Of a DNA stretch of 64,000 bases, positions 41,325-51,030 are shown one piece after another. The notes under the pieces were generated by a model, which was given only the letters and a program-made list of their open reading frames with translations, was not told where the DNA came from and did no database searches. The number at the start of each line of letters is the position of its first letter. Position 1 is the stretch's first letter. Origin of the DNA: Pictodentalium vernedei (taxonomy: Eukaryota; Mollusca; Scaphopoda; Dentaliida; Dentaliidae); assembly GCA_031216915.1 (NCBI GenBank), contig CM062295.1, positions 183,348,927 to 183,412,926 on the forward strand. The letters are read 5' to 3'. Position numbers and translations under genes: made by a program.

Positions 41325-41865
41325 CAGGGCTTATATTTCGATGAGAATCCGAGAATCGATTCGCACAAAGATTCGCGCAATAAAACCGGCGAGAATCCAT
41401 GTAGATTCTCACTGCACCTCTGCTAGAATTCGCGTGAAAAAAATTGAGTCAATTTAACCTTTAACTAACACAGCGGCAACAAATTAACCAATAGAAGGCT
41501 AACATGACCTGAAATATCCTGACACTTTGTCAATAAAACCTTACAAATATGGCTGTCATTGGAACCGGCTCATTGAGCCGGTTCCAATGACAGCCATATT
41601 TGTAAGATTTTATTGGTAAATATTGTTCATTTAATTATTTTATCATTTATTTATTATTTATTCTTTAAAAATTATCAAACTTAATTTTAAAAATTAAGAA
41701 AGTGTGTTGGGTAAAAGGTTAACATGTGTTATCAGTATACAACAGTGGTTCAACCTTGGTGGCGTCATGGGATCCTGGGACACTGATAGTAGGTATGGAT
41801 TCTTGCAACCATTTTCACGAGAATCGAAATGGACTCTCACAAATTTAGACGAAATATAAGCCCTG
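41325..41865. mobile_element. hAT-like MITE, CAGGGCTTATATTTCG ends
   Basis: CAGGGCTTATATTTCG at 41325-41340 is repeated in inverse at 41850-41865. The interior holds GAGAATC motifs near both ends and the long hairpin at 41531-41615. CAGGG-type ends suggest hAT, but no 8-bp duplication was found. Confidence 0.7.
41531..41615. repeat. 85-nt near-perfect hairpin
   Basis: Arms of 42 bp with one mismatch and a single unpaired base at the centre; the arm begins CAATAAAACCTTACAAATAT and the turn is GGCTCATTGAGCC. Confidence 0.93.
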
Positions 41866-42703
41866 AAGACAAAAAAAGTCTGCCAATTGTTTTGTTTTTT
41901 TTGTCACAGTAAAAGTCAATTTCAGTATATACAAAACACAGACATGCATGAGTAGTAACTTTTTGGATAGGAGTCATAGGACATCTGAAAAGAAAATTGT
42001 TAAATTCTTGATCTAATTGAATAATGACTCGAGAATACAGTACTACAGTACAGTCACTGTGGACTGGTGGTAGTCCATGCGTGGACAGTGATGTCCACAC
42101 ATGCATTTACCAGGTAATAAAAATCAGCATCCAAAAAATTTTAATTAATGAAGCGCCGTGTTGTATCCATTTTAATTAGATTTTTGATGATTATTCCTAT
42201 AATTAGTGTTTGGAATCTAATATTATTGAGTCCCTGGAAGTATAGCCCACAGGTCTGTGGAAAGTGACCAGTCCACGGCATCAGTACTGTATACTATAGT
42301 CTGGTATGCTAGGTTAGCCATATCATATGTTATTTTTGGGGGGAGGAGGCCTTTCTAGGAAATGATGTAAACTTTGGATAATCAATCTCAACAGCAGAGG
42401 ATGGAACATTCTTGGACTCATCTTTAAGCTTTTTACATCAATTTATCAGCTTGTCAACATATTACAATCTATTTTTCATGTTTTGGTTTAGGGTGTTCAC
42501 TATTGAAGGTCTTTGTGTATGGCATGAGTGATGACAGGGTTAATCCCAGTCTGTGCTCATAAGTCACATGTGAAACCATACATGCACATTTACCAGTTTC
42601 TGAATTCTAAATAAAATGTTATGCAGGGTTGTTTGTATAAACTATATACAACAAATCACTAAGTTGTTGATACATTCATACATGTAGTGTCATAAATATT
42701 TCT

Positions 42704-42965
42704 CAACTGGTTGAGTGCTGAATTATTATTACCTCTGCACAAACCATGTAATGTAACATATGGTTCACGGTCTCCAAACCGTGAACCATATGTTTTATAA
42801 ATATGAAATTGTTTTAGTTCACTGAAGAATGCCTGGAAGCATTCGTTAATAAACTAAAACAATTTAATATTTATAAAAAAGGTGTATCTAACATTGGTGA
42901 CTCATCTGTGAAATAGCCACTCAAGGTGAAAGCCACTCCAGTAGCTTCCAGCACTCAACCAGTTG
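42704..42965. mobile_element. MITE of the TTAACTGGTTGAGTGCT family, copy with a different interior
   Basis: Perfect 17-bp ends CAACTGGTTGAGTGCTG/CAGCACTCAACCAGTTG. The interior is unrelated to copies at 21602 and 63263 and holds two hairpins: ACATATGGTTCACGGT/ACCGTGAACCATATGT (42757-42794) and TTGTTTTAGTT/AACTAAAACAA around GAATGCCTGGAAGCATTC (about 42811-42864). Confidence 0.85.
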
Positions 42966-43585
42966 ACAGGCAAATACATGTACATACCCAGAAGGGGGTC
43001 AAAACACAACTGTACATGTATATAGAATTTTTTTTACCATATGTACAGTCCCACCATAACCATCTCCTGTCTCATTGTCCTAAAGATTTAATGCTTGATT
43101 CAACCTATAGGAGCCGTTTGTAACCAATGGGTTAAACAATTAATTGAATATTATATCAGATTCCTTGATGTTTCCTCATTAATCTCATATCAGACTCTCA
43201 GATAAGCAGTCTAACATTTGCAGAATGAGGTAGGTCCCCAAAGGATGAATTTTATGTTGCTATCCCATACAGATTGCCAAATTACCCCCCGTGTACATCT
43301 TTCTGTTTAGTTTTGAGACCCTGATTCAGATTGAGGTTCTCAGTGCAGGCCTGGCATTCTGAAAAATGCAGGAGGGCAAAAAATCGCTCTCCTCAATCAG
43401 CTTAGGAGAGCAATTAGCTTTACACAGCATTTTAAGTATCCAGTTGAACTAGCTCATTGAAACTGAAACCGACAGACTACATCAGTGATTTTATTAACTT
43501 TACTAAGGTAAAGCGAAATCTCTTAGACATCTAGATGTCTCACTCAACAACCGAACACACACTTGACAAGCCCTGTGTGTGTACC
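42966..43585. other. No gene recognised
   Basis: Non-coding. A small repeat around GGAGGGCAAAAAATCGCTCTCC (about 43371-43393) recurs near 44045 and 44095. Confidence 0.5.
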
Positions 43586-43693
43586 CAGACCTGTTGTCCA
43601 AGAAAGTCATACGCCTACCACTACCACCTTCAACCCTCTGGGGAGTTGAAGGTGGTAGTGGTAGGCGTATGACTTTCTTGGACAACAGGTCTG
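43586..43693. repeat. Perfect 49-bp-stem hairpin, 10-nt loop
   Basis: The left arm begins CAGACCTGTTGTCCAAGAAA and the right arm ends TTTCTTGGACAACAGGTCTG. I read no mismatch across 49 pairs. The loop is CCTCTGGGGA. Open frames across it are artefacts. Confidence 0.95.
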
Positions 43694-44135
43694 CTTGAAT
43701 CTAGAGTCAGATCCTGGTGCAAGTGCTTCAGGTGACAGGATAGTAGTAATGGTAGTATATTATAGTGTCAATATTCCTTGAATAATTACCCCTCAAACTG
43801 TGATGTCAGTTGTTGAACTTGAAACTGACAGAAAAAAAATATTGCTGTGACCCATTTCGCTTCAGATGATTGCAACTGTGTTTGGGTATGGTTGCAGCCA
43901 TTACCTTTTACCACTAAACCACTTTCAAAATGAAATTACGTGATGTTATGTGACTTCGAAGTTAAATTACATTTTTGCTTTACAACAAAAATTTAATGTG
44001 AGCATAATACATGTAATGTCAATCATCCCAGACCAAAATATTTAGGAGGGCATTTTTTCGCTCTCCTTAATTCTTTCAGGAGGGCAGTAAGGAGAGCTAA
44101 AAAATCGCTCTCCTGAAATTGCCAAGCCTGTCAGT

Positions 44136-44190
44136 GGGTAAATTTAGTGATGCTACCCTACTGTGCAGGGTAGCATCACTAAATGTACCC
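44136..44190. repeat. Hairpin with 17-bp core stem
   Basis: TTTAGTGATGCTACCCT pairs with AGGGTAGCATCACTAAA across ACTGTGC; flanking GGGTA/TACCC extends it. Confidence 0.9.
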
Positions 44191-44457
44191 TCAGGGGACC
44201 TCATTTTGCAGATGACAGTCTGCTTATTTTCTGGCTTGTATCATATGGTGGTAATTTTGTGTTTTAGGAGCTAAAACATTGAAAAGTTCTTGAAACAAGA
44301 ATACAAGACCAATTGAAGTAAGTTGAAGGATAACCTCATAAGATTTCCCAGACAAGAAAACATAAGAAATTAACCCTCAATACACTGATGAGAAAATATT
44401 AAAATCTCAACCTGCAAATGTTTCCCATACAGCAACTTGAGAACTGAACCCATTCAT

Positions 44458-44720
44458 TCTTGTTTGACAGAACTCATAGAGCTCTGTCAAACACTGATGA
44501 ATTGATTACATTTCTGGCTGCACAATGGGAAAGAGTACAGTAGACTGAGTAGAGTCATGTTAATGGAATGGTCACTTTGCCAATTATTCAATTAACAGGA
44601 GTGTTAAACAGGGACTGTGTCATTTTCCTATATTCTAGAGATAAACTTAGCATTTATTCTATTATATCTTGTTTGACAGAGCTCCATCGTCCATGAGCTC
44701 TGTCAAACAAAATATAATAG
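44458..44720. repeat. Two hairpins of the TTTGACAGAGCTC family
   Basis: At 44458-44500, TTGTTTGACAGAACTC is followed by GAGCTCTGTCAAAC. At 44659-44720, CTATTATATCTTGTTTGACA then GAGCTC pairs with its complement across CATCGTCCAT: 26-bp arms with one mismatch. Confidence 0.88.
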
Positions 44721-45114
44721 ATTAATTTGCCTTTAATGGATGTACTGATGCAAAAGAGGTCTATAAACAAAGCAAAACTGGGGAGAGTAATTTCTTGACA
44801 GGTTGGGAGATTTTTTTCATTTAACAGGAGTTTACCCAATAACCTCTATTCAATTAACAGGTTAAATTTGTACTGGAGGTATAGTAAATGGTTTTGTGTT
44901 GGCAAATTATATTCAATTAACAGGACTATTCAGTTAAGAGATACCGGTATCCAATTAAGTGGGCTCCACTGTATTTCAACAAAATCATATCATGTGACAC
45001 CTCGTTGGAAGAAGCTTGATTAGCTGGTTCCAATGAGGCAGCACATGATATGGTTTTGTTGAAATTTTTTGAAAAATAACTTTCAACTGTTCAATTTGTA
45101 AATTATGTGGGTGG

Positions 45115-45150
45115 ACTTATTTATTTATTGGGGTTTAAACTCACTTTTGG
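45115..45150 (-). mobile_element. SINE 3'-tail fragment
   Basis: TTATTTATTTATTGGGGTTT then AAACTCAC resembles the reversed SINE tail (ATTTATTGGTGTTTAAGGTCAC). Confidence 0.5.
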
Positions 45151-45222
45151 CAAACGCGGTCACCCCTAAAAGGCTAAGGCAGGGCACAGACCTTTAGATT
45201 GCTTTATTTTGGGCACATCATT

Positions 45223-46659
45223 AGCTTAACTTGACAAAGTCAAGATAACCTATTGCCATCACACCTTCGGAAGTCTGTGAGTCTGTTCACATTTGCCTTT
45301 AGCACAGGCTACACCCTGTAGTTCTTGTCCGATTATCACTAAATTTTATATGCAGGTTTGAGTTCATGTCTAGATGAGAACGTCTCCTTTTGGTCATGAT
45401 CGGTCAACCGTGATGGCTGCCTAAGCCCGAAACCAAAAAAACGTTTAGCACAGTCTGCAGATCATATTTAGTATGGAGGGATTTCAATATAACCTGGTAG
45501 GATGACTCAGTATGATGTCTAGATGAGAACTTCCATATTTGGTTGTGATTTGTCAAGCCCAAAACCCAAAAACCTTTAGCACAGTCTACAGGTCGTAATT
45601 ATGGAGGAATTTCATTGTAACTTGGTAGGATGACTCCATATAATGTGCAGATGAGAACGTTCCCTTGTGGTCGCGATTGGTCAACTGTGCCGGCCACATG
45701 GACCCGAAGCCCAAAAACCGTTAGCACAGTCTACAGGTCGTATTTATGGAGGGATTTCATTGTAACTTGGTAGGACGACTCCATATATTGTCAAGATGAG
45801 AACGTCCCCTTTTGGTCAGGATCAGTCAACTGTGATGGCTACAGGAGCGTGAAGCCCGAAAACCTTTGGCACAGTCTACAGGACGTATTTATGAAGGGGT
45901 TTCATTGTAACTTGATAGGATGACTCATAAGCTCAACTTGACAAAGTCAAGATAAGCTCTTGCCATCATACGTGTGGAAGTCTTTTAGTCTGAGTCTGTT
46001 AGTCTGTGAGTTTGTTCACATTTTCCTTTAGCACAGGCTGCACCCCGTAGTTCTTGTCCGATCGTCATGGAATTTCATATGCAGGTTTGAGGTCATATCT
46101 AAATGAGAACTTCCCCGTTTTGGTTGCGATCGGTCAACCGTGATGGCTGCCCGAGCCTAAAACCCGAAAACCTTTTGCACAGTCTACAGGTCGTATTTAT
46201 GAAAGGATTTCATGGTAACTTGGTAGGATGACTCTGTATAATCTGTATAATATCTAGATGAGAACTTCCCCTTTTGGTCATGATCTGTCAACCATGATGG
46301 CTGCCCTAGCCCGAAACCTAGAAACTTTTAGCACACTCTACAGATCATATTTAATATGGAGGGGTTTCATTGTAACTTGGTAGGATGACTCCTAATGATG
46401 TTAAGATGAAAACTTCCCAATTTGGTCACGATCTGTCAACCGTGATGACTGCCCGAGCCTAAAAACCTTTAGCACAGTCTACAGGCTGTATTTATGGAGG
46501 GATTTCATTGTAACTTGGTAGGATGACTCCATATAATGTCTAGATGAGAACAGCCCCTTATCACGATTGGTCAACTGCGATGGCTACAGGGGCCCGAAAC
46601 CCGAAAATCTTTAGCACAGTCTACAGGTCATATTTATGAAGGGATTTCATCATAACCCG
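45223..46659 (+). mobile_element. HINE-like element(s) H2, 3' end missing
   Basis: Starts AGCTTAACTTGACAAAGTC with the fold-back AAGATAACC, followed by the leader (CGGAAGTCTGTGAGTCTG) and ~140-bp units. A second 5' head (AAGCTCAACTTGACAAAGTC) occurs at about 45926, so two elements lie head to tail or one was duplicated. The array stops abruptly near 46659 in CATAACCCGG, without the usual CAAGTTAAGCT end. Confidence 0.75.
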
Positions 46660-46826
46660 GAGGTCCATTGGCTGAAACATTTCTTGTGTTTTTTGTCCAT
46701 ATGGACAGAATTTGAAAGTTATAGTTTGGGTGGTAACTCCACTCCACTCCACAGGTGATTTTGTTACAATCCACTCTCCACGTACTGTACATGTTCTATC
46801 AAGAACAACTTGTCTATTGACAATGT

Positions 46827-47005
46827 TGTGAAAGATTGGGGATTGCAGAGAGGAATGATGGTATGGGGGTCTGTGAAAGATTGGGGATGACATAGAGGGG
46901 AATGATGGGATGGGGTCTGTGAAAGATTGGGGATGATATGGAGGGGAGTGATAGGATGGATAGGGTCTATGAAAGATTGGAGATGACATGGAGTCAAATG
47001 ATGGG
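46827..47005. repeat. Minisatellite, 45-50-bp unit, about 4 copies
   Basis: TGTGAAAGATTGGGGAT recurs at 46827, 46872, 46919 and (as TATGAAAG) 46969, separated by GGATGGGGTCT-like sequence. The two proline/serine-rich open frames on the minus strand are artefacts of it. Confidence 0.88.
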
Positions 47006-47401
47006 ATGGGGGAAGTGCTGTTTGTAGATGATAACCTTTTCTTCTCCTCTTACTTTGTATTATGTTTTACAGTACAGTGATCACAAATGTGGCATCTACT
47101 TCAATCAGACTGCGATTTAGTCACTTACAGGATCAGGAATGTTGGGGTCATGGGTGGGTGGGTGTCCACCTGTAAATTTCCAACTGCACCCCCCTCCCCC
47201 CCCCCCCCCCCCACCCGCCCACCCATCAGAGGCAAAATTCTGACTACCATTACATAATGTACTAAATCCCATCACAGTGATCACACACCAATTGCAGAAG
47301 TGGTATTTTTCTCTATCAGATTGTGATCCAATTGCTCACAGGGATGGGATCTTGGAGGGGGTGTCCATCTTGCAACAAGTCAAAATTTTGCACTTACTCG
47401 T

Positions 47402-47510
47402 TTTTACTGGTAGAGTGCTTATTATCGGTTATCAAAATTTGTTCACATGTCTTTACCTTGTTACAATTGATGGAAGAGTGCCTACAGTCACTCTCCCATA
47501 AATTGTAATG
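47402..47510 (-). mobile_element. MITE fragment of the TTAACTGGTTGAGTGCT family
   Basis: Reverse-complement match to the right half of the 63263-63510 copy: TACTGGTAGAGTGCT, TTCACATGTCTTTACC and the hairpin with GAGTGCCTACAGTCACTCTC. The other half is absent. Confidence 0.75.
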
Positions 47511-48138
47511 TTGCAATTTCTGTGGAAAATGGGGGAGGGGGTGCAATTGGAAATCTAGAGATGGATACCCGCCTCTCCTGGTAAATGCTAACTCTGGTAT
47601 ATTGGCCATTGCGCCTGCAGTTTTTAGCTTAACTTGACAAAGTCAAGATAAGCTATTGTCATCACATGTGCGGAAGTCTGTGTGTCAGTTCACATTTTCT
47701 TTAGCACAGGCTACACCCCGTAGTTCTTGTCTGATCATCACAAAATGTCTTTATGCAGAATCGAGGTCATGTCGAGATGAGAACGTCCCATTTTGGTTGC
47801 TAATGGTCAACTGTGACGACTGTGTGGACCCGAAACCATTTATGAAGGGATTTCATTGTAAATTGGTAGGATGACTCAGTATAATGTCTAGATGAGAATG
47901 TCCTGTTTTGGCCGTGATCAGTCAACTGTGCTGGCTGCATGTGACCTAGATTTGTTTAGCGCAGTCTACAGTTCTCATTTATGAAGTGATTCCATTATAA
48001 CTTGGAAGGATAACTTGGCATGATGTCTAAATGAGACTGTCCTATTTTTGGTCAGGATCGGTCAGCTGTTAGTGCCACTTGGGCACATGACCTAGATTCC
48101 TTTAGCACTGTCTACAGGTTGTTTCTTATCAACCTACT

Positions 48139-48382
48139 CACAATTGTTTACTACAGGCTTGCACTACAGTGGAAGTCCCTAACTCGGATAAAATACTCTC
48201 TATTTTTGTCTTTCCCAAGCAAGTTGGGAAAGAAAAGTGGTGCAAAAGCACCAATAAAAATAAGCCAAAACTGGGTCGAGTGCAACCGGCGCAGACCCAG
48301 TACGGGACGCTCTCTCCCAAGTACAACTCCACGACTTCCGTTGCCAGTGCGCATATACCGTCTCTAAAGACTCATTCTTTTT
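48139..48382 (+). repeat. DIRS left inverted terminal repeat
   Basis: Begins CACAATTGTTTACTACAGGC and ends ACTCATTCTTTTT. Inverse copy at 54357-54600; the differences read are G/A, C/T and C/T. It includes a small hairpin, GTGGTGCAAAAGCACC. Confidence 0.95.
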
Positions 48383-48825
48383 AAAATCCGCTTCGTGTCG
48401 AGATGTTTTTGCATGCTTATCAGTGTTCCACCAGCTCGATGTTTGATGTTTCCTGATTCATTATACCACAGTGTATCCTTTGTATTCTCAGGAACAGTGT
48501 TTTATATTCTCTTTTTTCTATTATATGTCCATAATGTATATTTATTTGCTCTCTCTCGGGTCGCGCGCGATTTTCGCGGGCCACGCGGTTCGGACTTAGA
48601 TTTTCACAATTATTGTTCATGCTTTTTTTGCAAATTTTTCTAATTGTGTTAGAGTTAGGTGTCAGCGGGGTACCACTCCTACAGTGTTTCTTCTTTCTGT
48701 TGAGAGTAGTCTTCCTGTTGGGTGGTTCCCGGTCGACCGTCTGGGGTCTTTGTTTCTGTCACCTTTCTCTCTTTGGGGGTGTTCTGTTTTCTGATCTCAC
48801 CTTCTCTGCTCCTCTCACCTCTTCC

Positions 48826-51030
48826 ATGCCTAGGACAATTCCTTGTGGGCAGTGTCTGCTGCCTAAGCATGTGGACGATGTACATTCGTCGTGTTCCTCC
48901 TGTAATGGGTGTTCGGCCGAGCGGCCGTGTGGTGTCTGTGGAACATGGTCTTCCACCTTTTGGGCGTCAGTAAATCGTGTCGTTCATTCTCGTGGCTGTG
49001 CCTCCCGCTCCCGCGGGAAAGGAGAACGTGGTCGTTCGGGGCCTCCCGAGCCGACTTTGTCTGGTGAGAGTTATTCCTCCTCCGTGGGGGATGTGCTGTC
49101 TTTTCCTGTGGTGGATACTGCGGGAGCCGTTGAGTGTTCTGGTGTAGAGATGCCTGGTTCCGGGACTACGGTCCCCCTCCAGTCGACATCTGAGGCTGTC
49201 ACTAGGGTTGTGACTCCTCCTTCGGAGCCGAGCCGGTGTGCTCTCTCCACTTTTTCACCAGCCTCAACGACTCTCGACGTATCTACTACTGCTGCTGGTC
49301 CGTCTGCTTCGTTGTCTGTTTCAGCCGGCCTTGGCTTTTCGCTGCAGGGGACTGCAGAACTGTCCGATACTGTAGACGTGGGATATCGGCCCCAGCCTTC
49401 CCTGACTTCAACTCGGCGAAGTCGGAAGGGGCTGCCGGCCGAGCCCATCGCTGTGGTCTCGTCGCCGTCGAGTACCACAGTTGTGTCTTTGGATTCGGAT
49501 GTTCGTAGTGGAAACACTATGAACTCCGTGGCGTTTCCGTCCACTCACTCTGGTCACACGACCAGTTTTGGGGGACCAACGCCTTTTGTGCAGCCTGGAC
49601 CTTCTGCCCCGCAGAGGTCCGCGGTGACTCTCATGAGTTCTCGCAATATTGATCCTCGGGGTGCATCGTACCCCTATACACGTCTGCCTTCAGATGTTTC
49701 GGCTGCCGCCCGTCGTCCCACGTCGGGTGTTTTGGAGGATCGTGACCCTTCGCTGGTTAAGAGGGTCAGAGGTGAAGCCACTTTGCCGGTTCGCTCCCCT
49801 GTCGAACCGGTCGGTACAGGCAGTGAGCTTAGGGAGGCCCTCTCCTTACTCACTCAGGTTCTCTCAAGGAGCCTTCCTGTTGCTTCCAGCGAGGCTATGG
49901 GTGGTTTCCAGGCGCCTCCTATGGCGCCGCCTCCCGGGATTGGAAACAGGCCGGTTTCCGATTCCTCTGGTGTCCCGACACCATGGGAGGCGTCGGCTGG
50001 TTTGCCCACGATGGGCTATGTGTCTTCCGACTCTGGGGAGGAGTCCGACATGCTTGAGGTCGAGGGCCAGCAGTCTTCGGACTTGGGGGCGGCTCTTGAC
50101 TTTGTGTTTGGGTTTCTGCCTGAGCTCAAACCTGCTAACCAGCCGACAGTGTCAGCCTGGCCGCGATCATCGGTCGCGCGCCAACAGCCTGTGGAACAAC
50201 CTGCTTCTGGGCGCCTTCGACCATGCCAGTCGGTACAGGTGGTTGAGGCTTTTTCAGCATTGGATGCCAAGCTGAATTCCAAGGCTTTGAAGACTTCGTT
50301 CTTCACCAGGGTTGACACCTTTTTGCCTCCTGTGCGTTATCGTTCCTACGATTCCGCCAATCCGTCAGTCTGCCAGACTTTGACGGTTCTGGATCAGGAC
50401 TCCACTTCCCTCGGGCTTTCCAAGCCCAAGTCTGCCGTCATTCCAATGACGACTCTGGAGTCCACGTTGGGCTTATCTAGAGAGATGCTTGGCATGCTTT
50501 CTCTCTCAGATCACGTCGTCTCAGCTTTGGCTGCTTATCTGCCTCCAGATAAGTTTGACGAGGTACAGGCTCCTTTGCGTGTGCTGTCCAAGGCGCTTAT
50601 GCACCTTACTCACACTCATGCCTGTAACACGGCCAATTTGGAATTAGTTCGAAGGGACGCTGTGCTGGACACAGGACGATCCCTTCCCGAGGAGCAACGT
50701 GCTACTCTTCGATCTGCTTCTTTGGCAGGTCCGCAACTTTTCCATGGTTCCGTGTCGACGGTCCGGGATGACGTCCTACGTCATTCCAAAGATCAGCTGC
50801 TGTTTCGTCAGCTTGATCAGCCTTCTCGGGGAGGCAAGGGCCGTTCCAAGCCTAACAAGTACCCTTCTGCTTCCTCTGTGAAGCAAAAGGCTGGTCCTTC
50901 TGCCGCCGCCTCTACTTCTTACTCACGGGGTAAAGGTAGGGGTCGGCAGAATCGAGGGAAGTCTCAGGATTCTTCATTTAGCAGAGGAGGTGGTTTCTCC
51001 TCTCGCGGGCCTCGTCGGGGCTCGAAATGA
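48826..51030 (+). CDS. DIRS gag-like protein, intact
   Basis: 734 residues from the ATG at 48826. The frame is open further upstream to 48613, but 48826 gives the expected cysteine-rich opening. The N-terminus has CGQCLLPKHVDDVHSSCSSC and CGVCGTW, paired Cys-x2-Cys motifs consistent with a zinc-binding fold. A long Ser/Thr/Pro-rich middle follows, then a more ordered region near residues 470-660 (DALNSKALKTSFF-like helices, TLGLSREMLGMLSLSDH), and a basic Gly/Ser/Arg-rich tail (SRGKGRGRQNRGKSQ) that could bind nucleic acid. The last 41 bp overlap the RT ORF. No frameshift seen. Confidence 0.85.
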   Translation: MPRTIPCGQCLLPKHVDDVHSSCSSCNGCSAERPCGVCGTWSSTFWASVNRVVHSRGCASRSRGKGERGRSGPPEPTLSGESYSSSVGDVLSFPVVDTAGAVECSGVEMPGSGTTVPLQSTSEAVTRVVTPPSEPSRCALSTFSPASTTLDVSTTAAGPSASLSVSAGLGFSLQGTAELSDTVDVGYRPQPSLTSTRRSRKGLPAEPIAVVSSPSSTTVVSLDSDVRSGNTMNSVAFPSTHSGHTTSFGGPTPFVQPGPSAPQRSAVTLMSSRNIDPRGASYPYTRLPSDVSAAARRPTSGVLEDRDPSLVKRVRGEATLPVRSPVEPVGTGSELREALSLLTQVLSRSLPVASSEAMGGFQAPPMAPPPGIGNRPVSDSSGVPTPWEASAGLPTMGYVSSDSGEESDMLEVEGQQSSDLGAALDFVFGFLPELKPANQPTVSAWPRSSVARQQPVEQPASGRLRPCQSVQVVEAFSALDAKLNSKALKTSFFTRVDTFLPPVRYRSYDSANPSVCQTLTVLDQDSTSLGLSKPKSAVIPMTTLESTLGLSREMLGMLSLSDHVVSALAAYLPPDKFDEVQAPLRVLSKALMHLTHTHACNTANLELVRRDAVLDTGRSLPEEQRATLRSASLAGPQLFHGSVSTVRDDVLRHSKDQLLFRQLDQPSRGGKGRSKPNKYPSASSVKQKAGPSAAASTSYSRGKGRGRQNRGKSQDSSFSRGGGFSSRGPRRGSK

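Noticed and set aside
43503-43685. 60-codon ORF across a hairpin
   Set aside because: It is the reading of a 49-bp inverted repeat; the peptide is palindromic in origin.
48613-48825. Use of the first ATG (48613) for the DIRS gag ORF
   Set aside because: It would add 71 hydrophobic residues not typical of such proteins; the cysteine-rich start at 48826 fits better.
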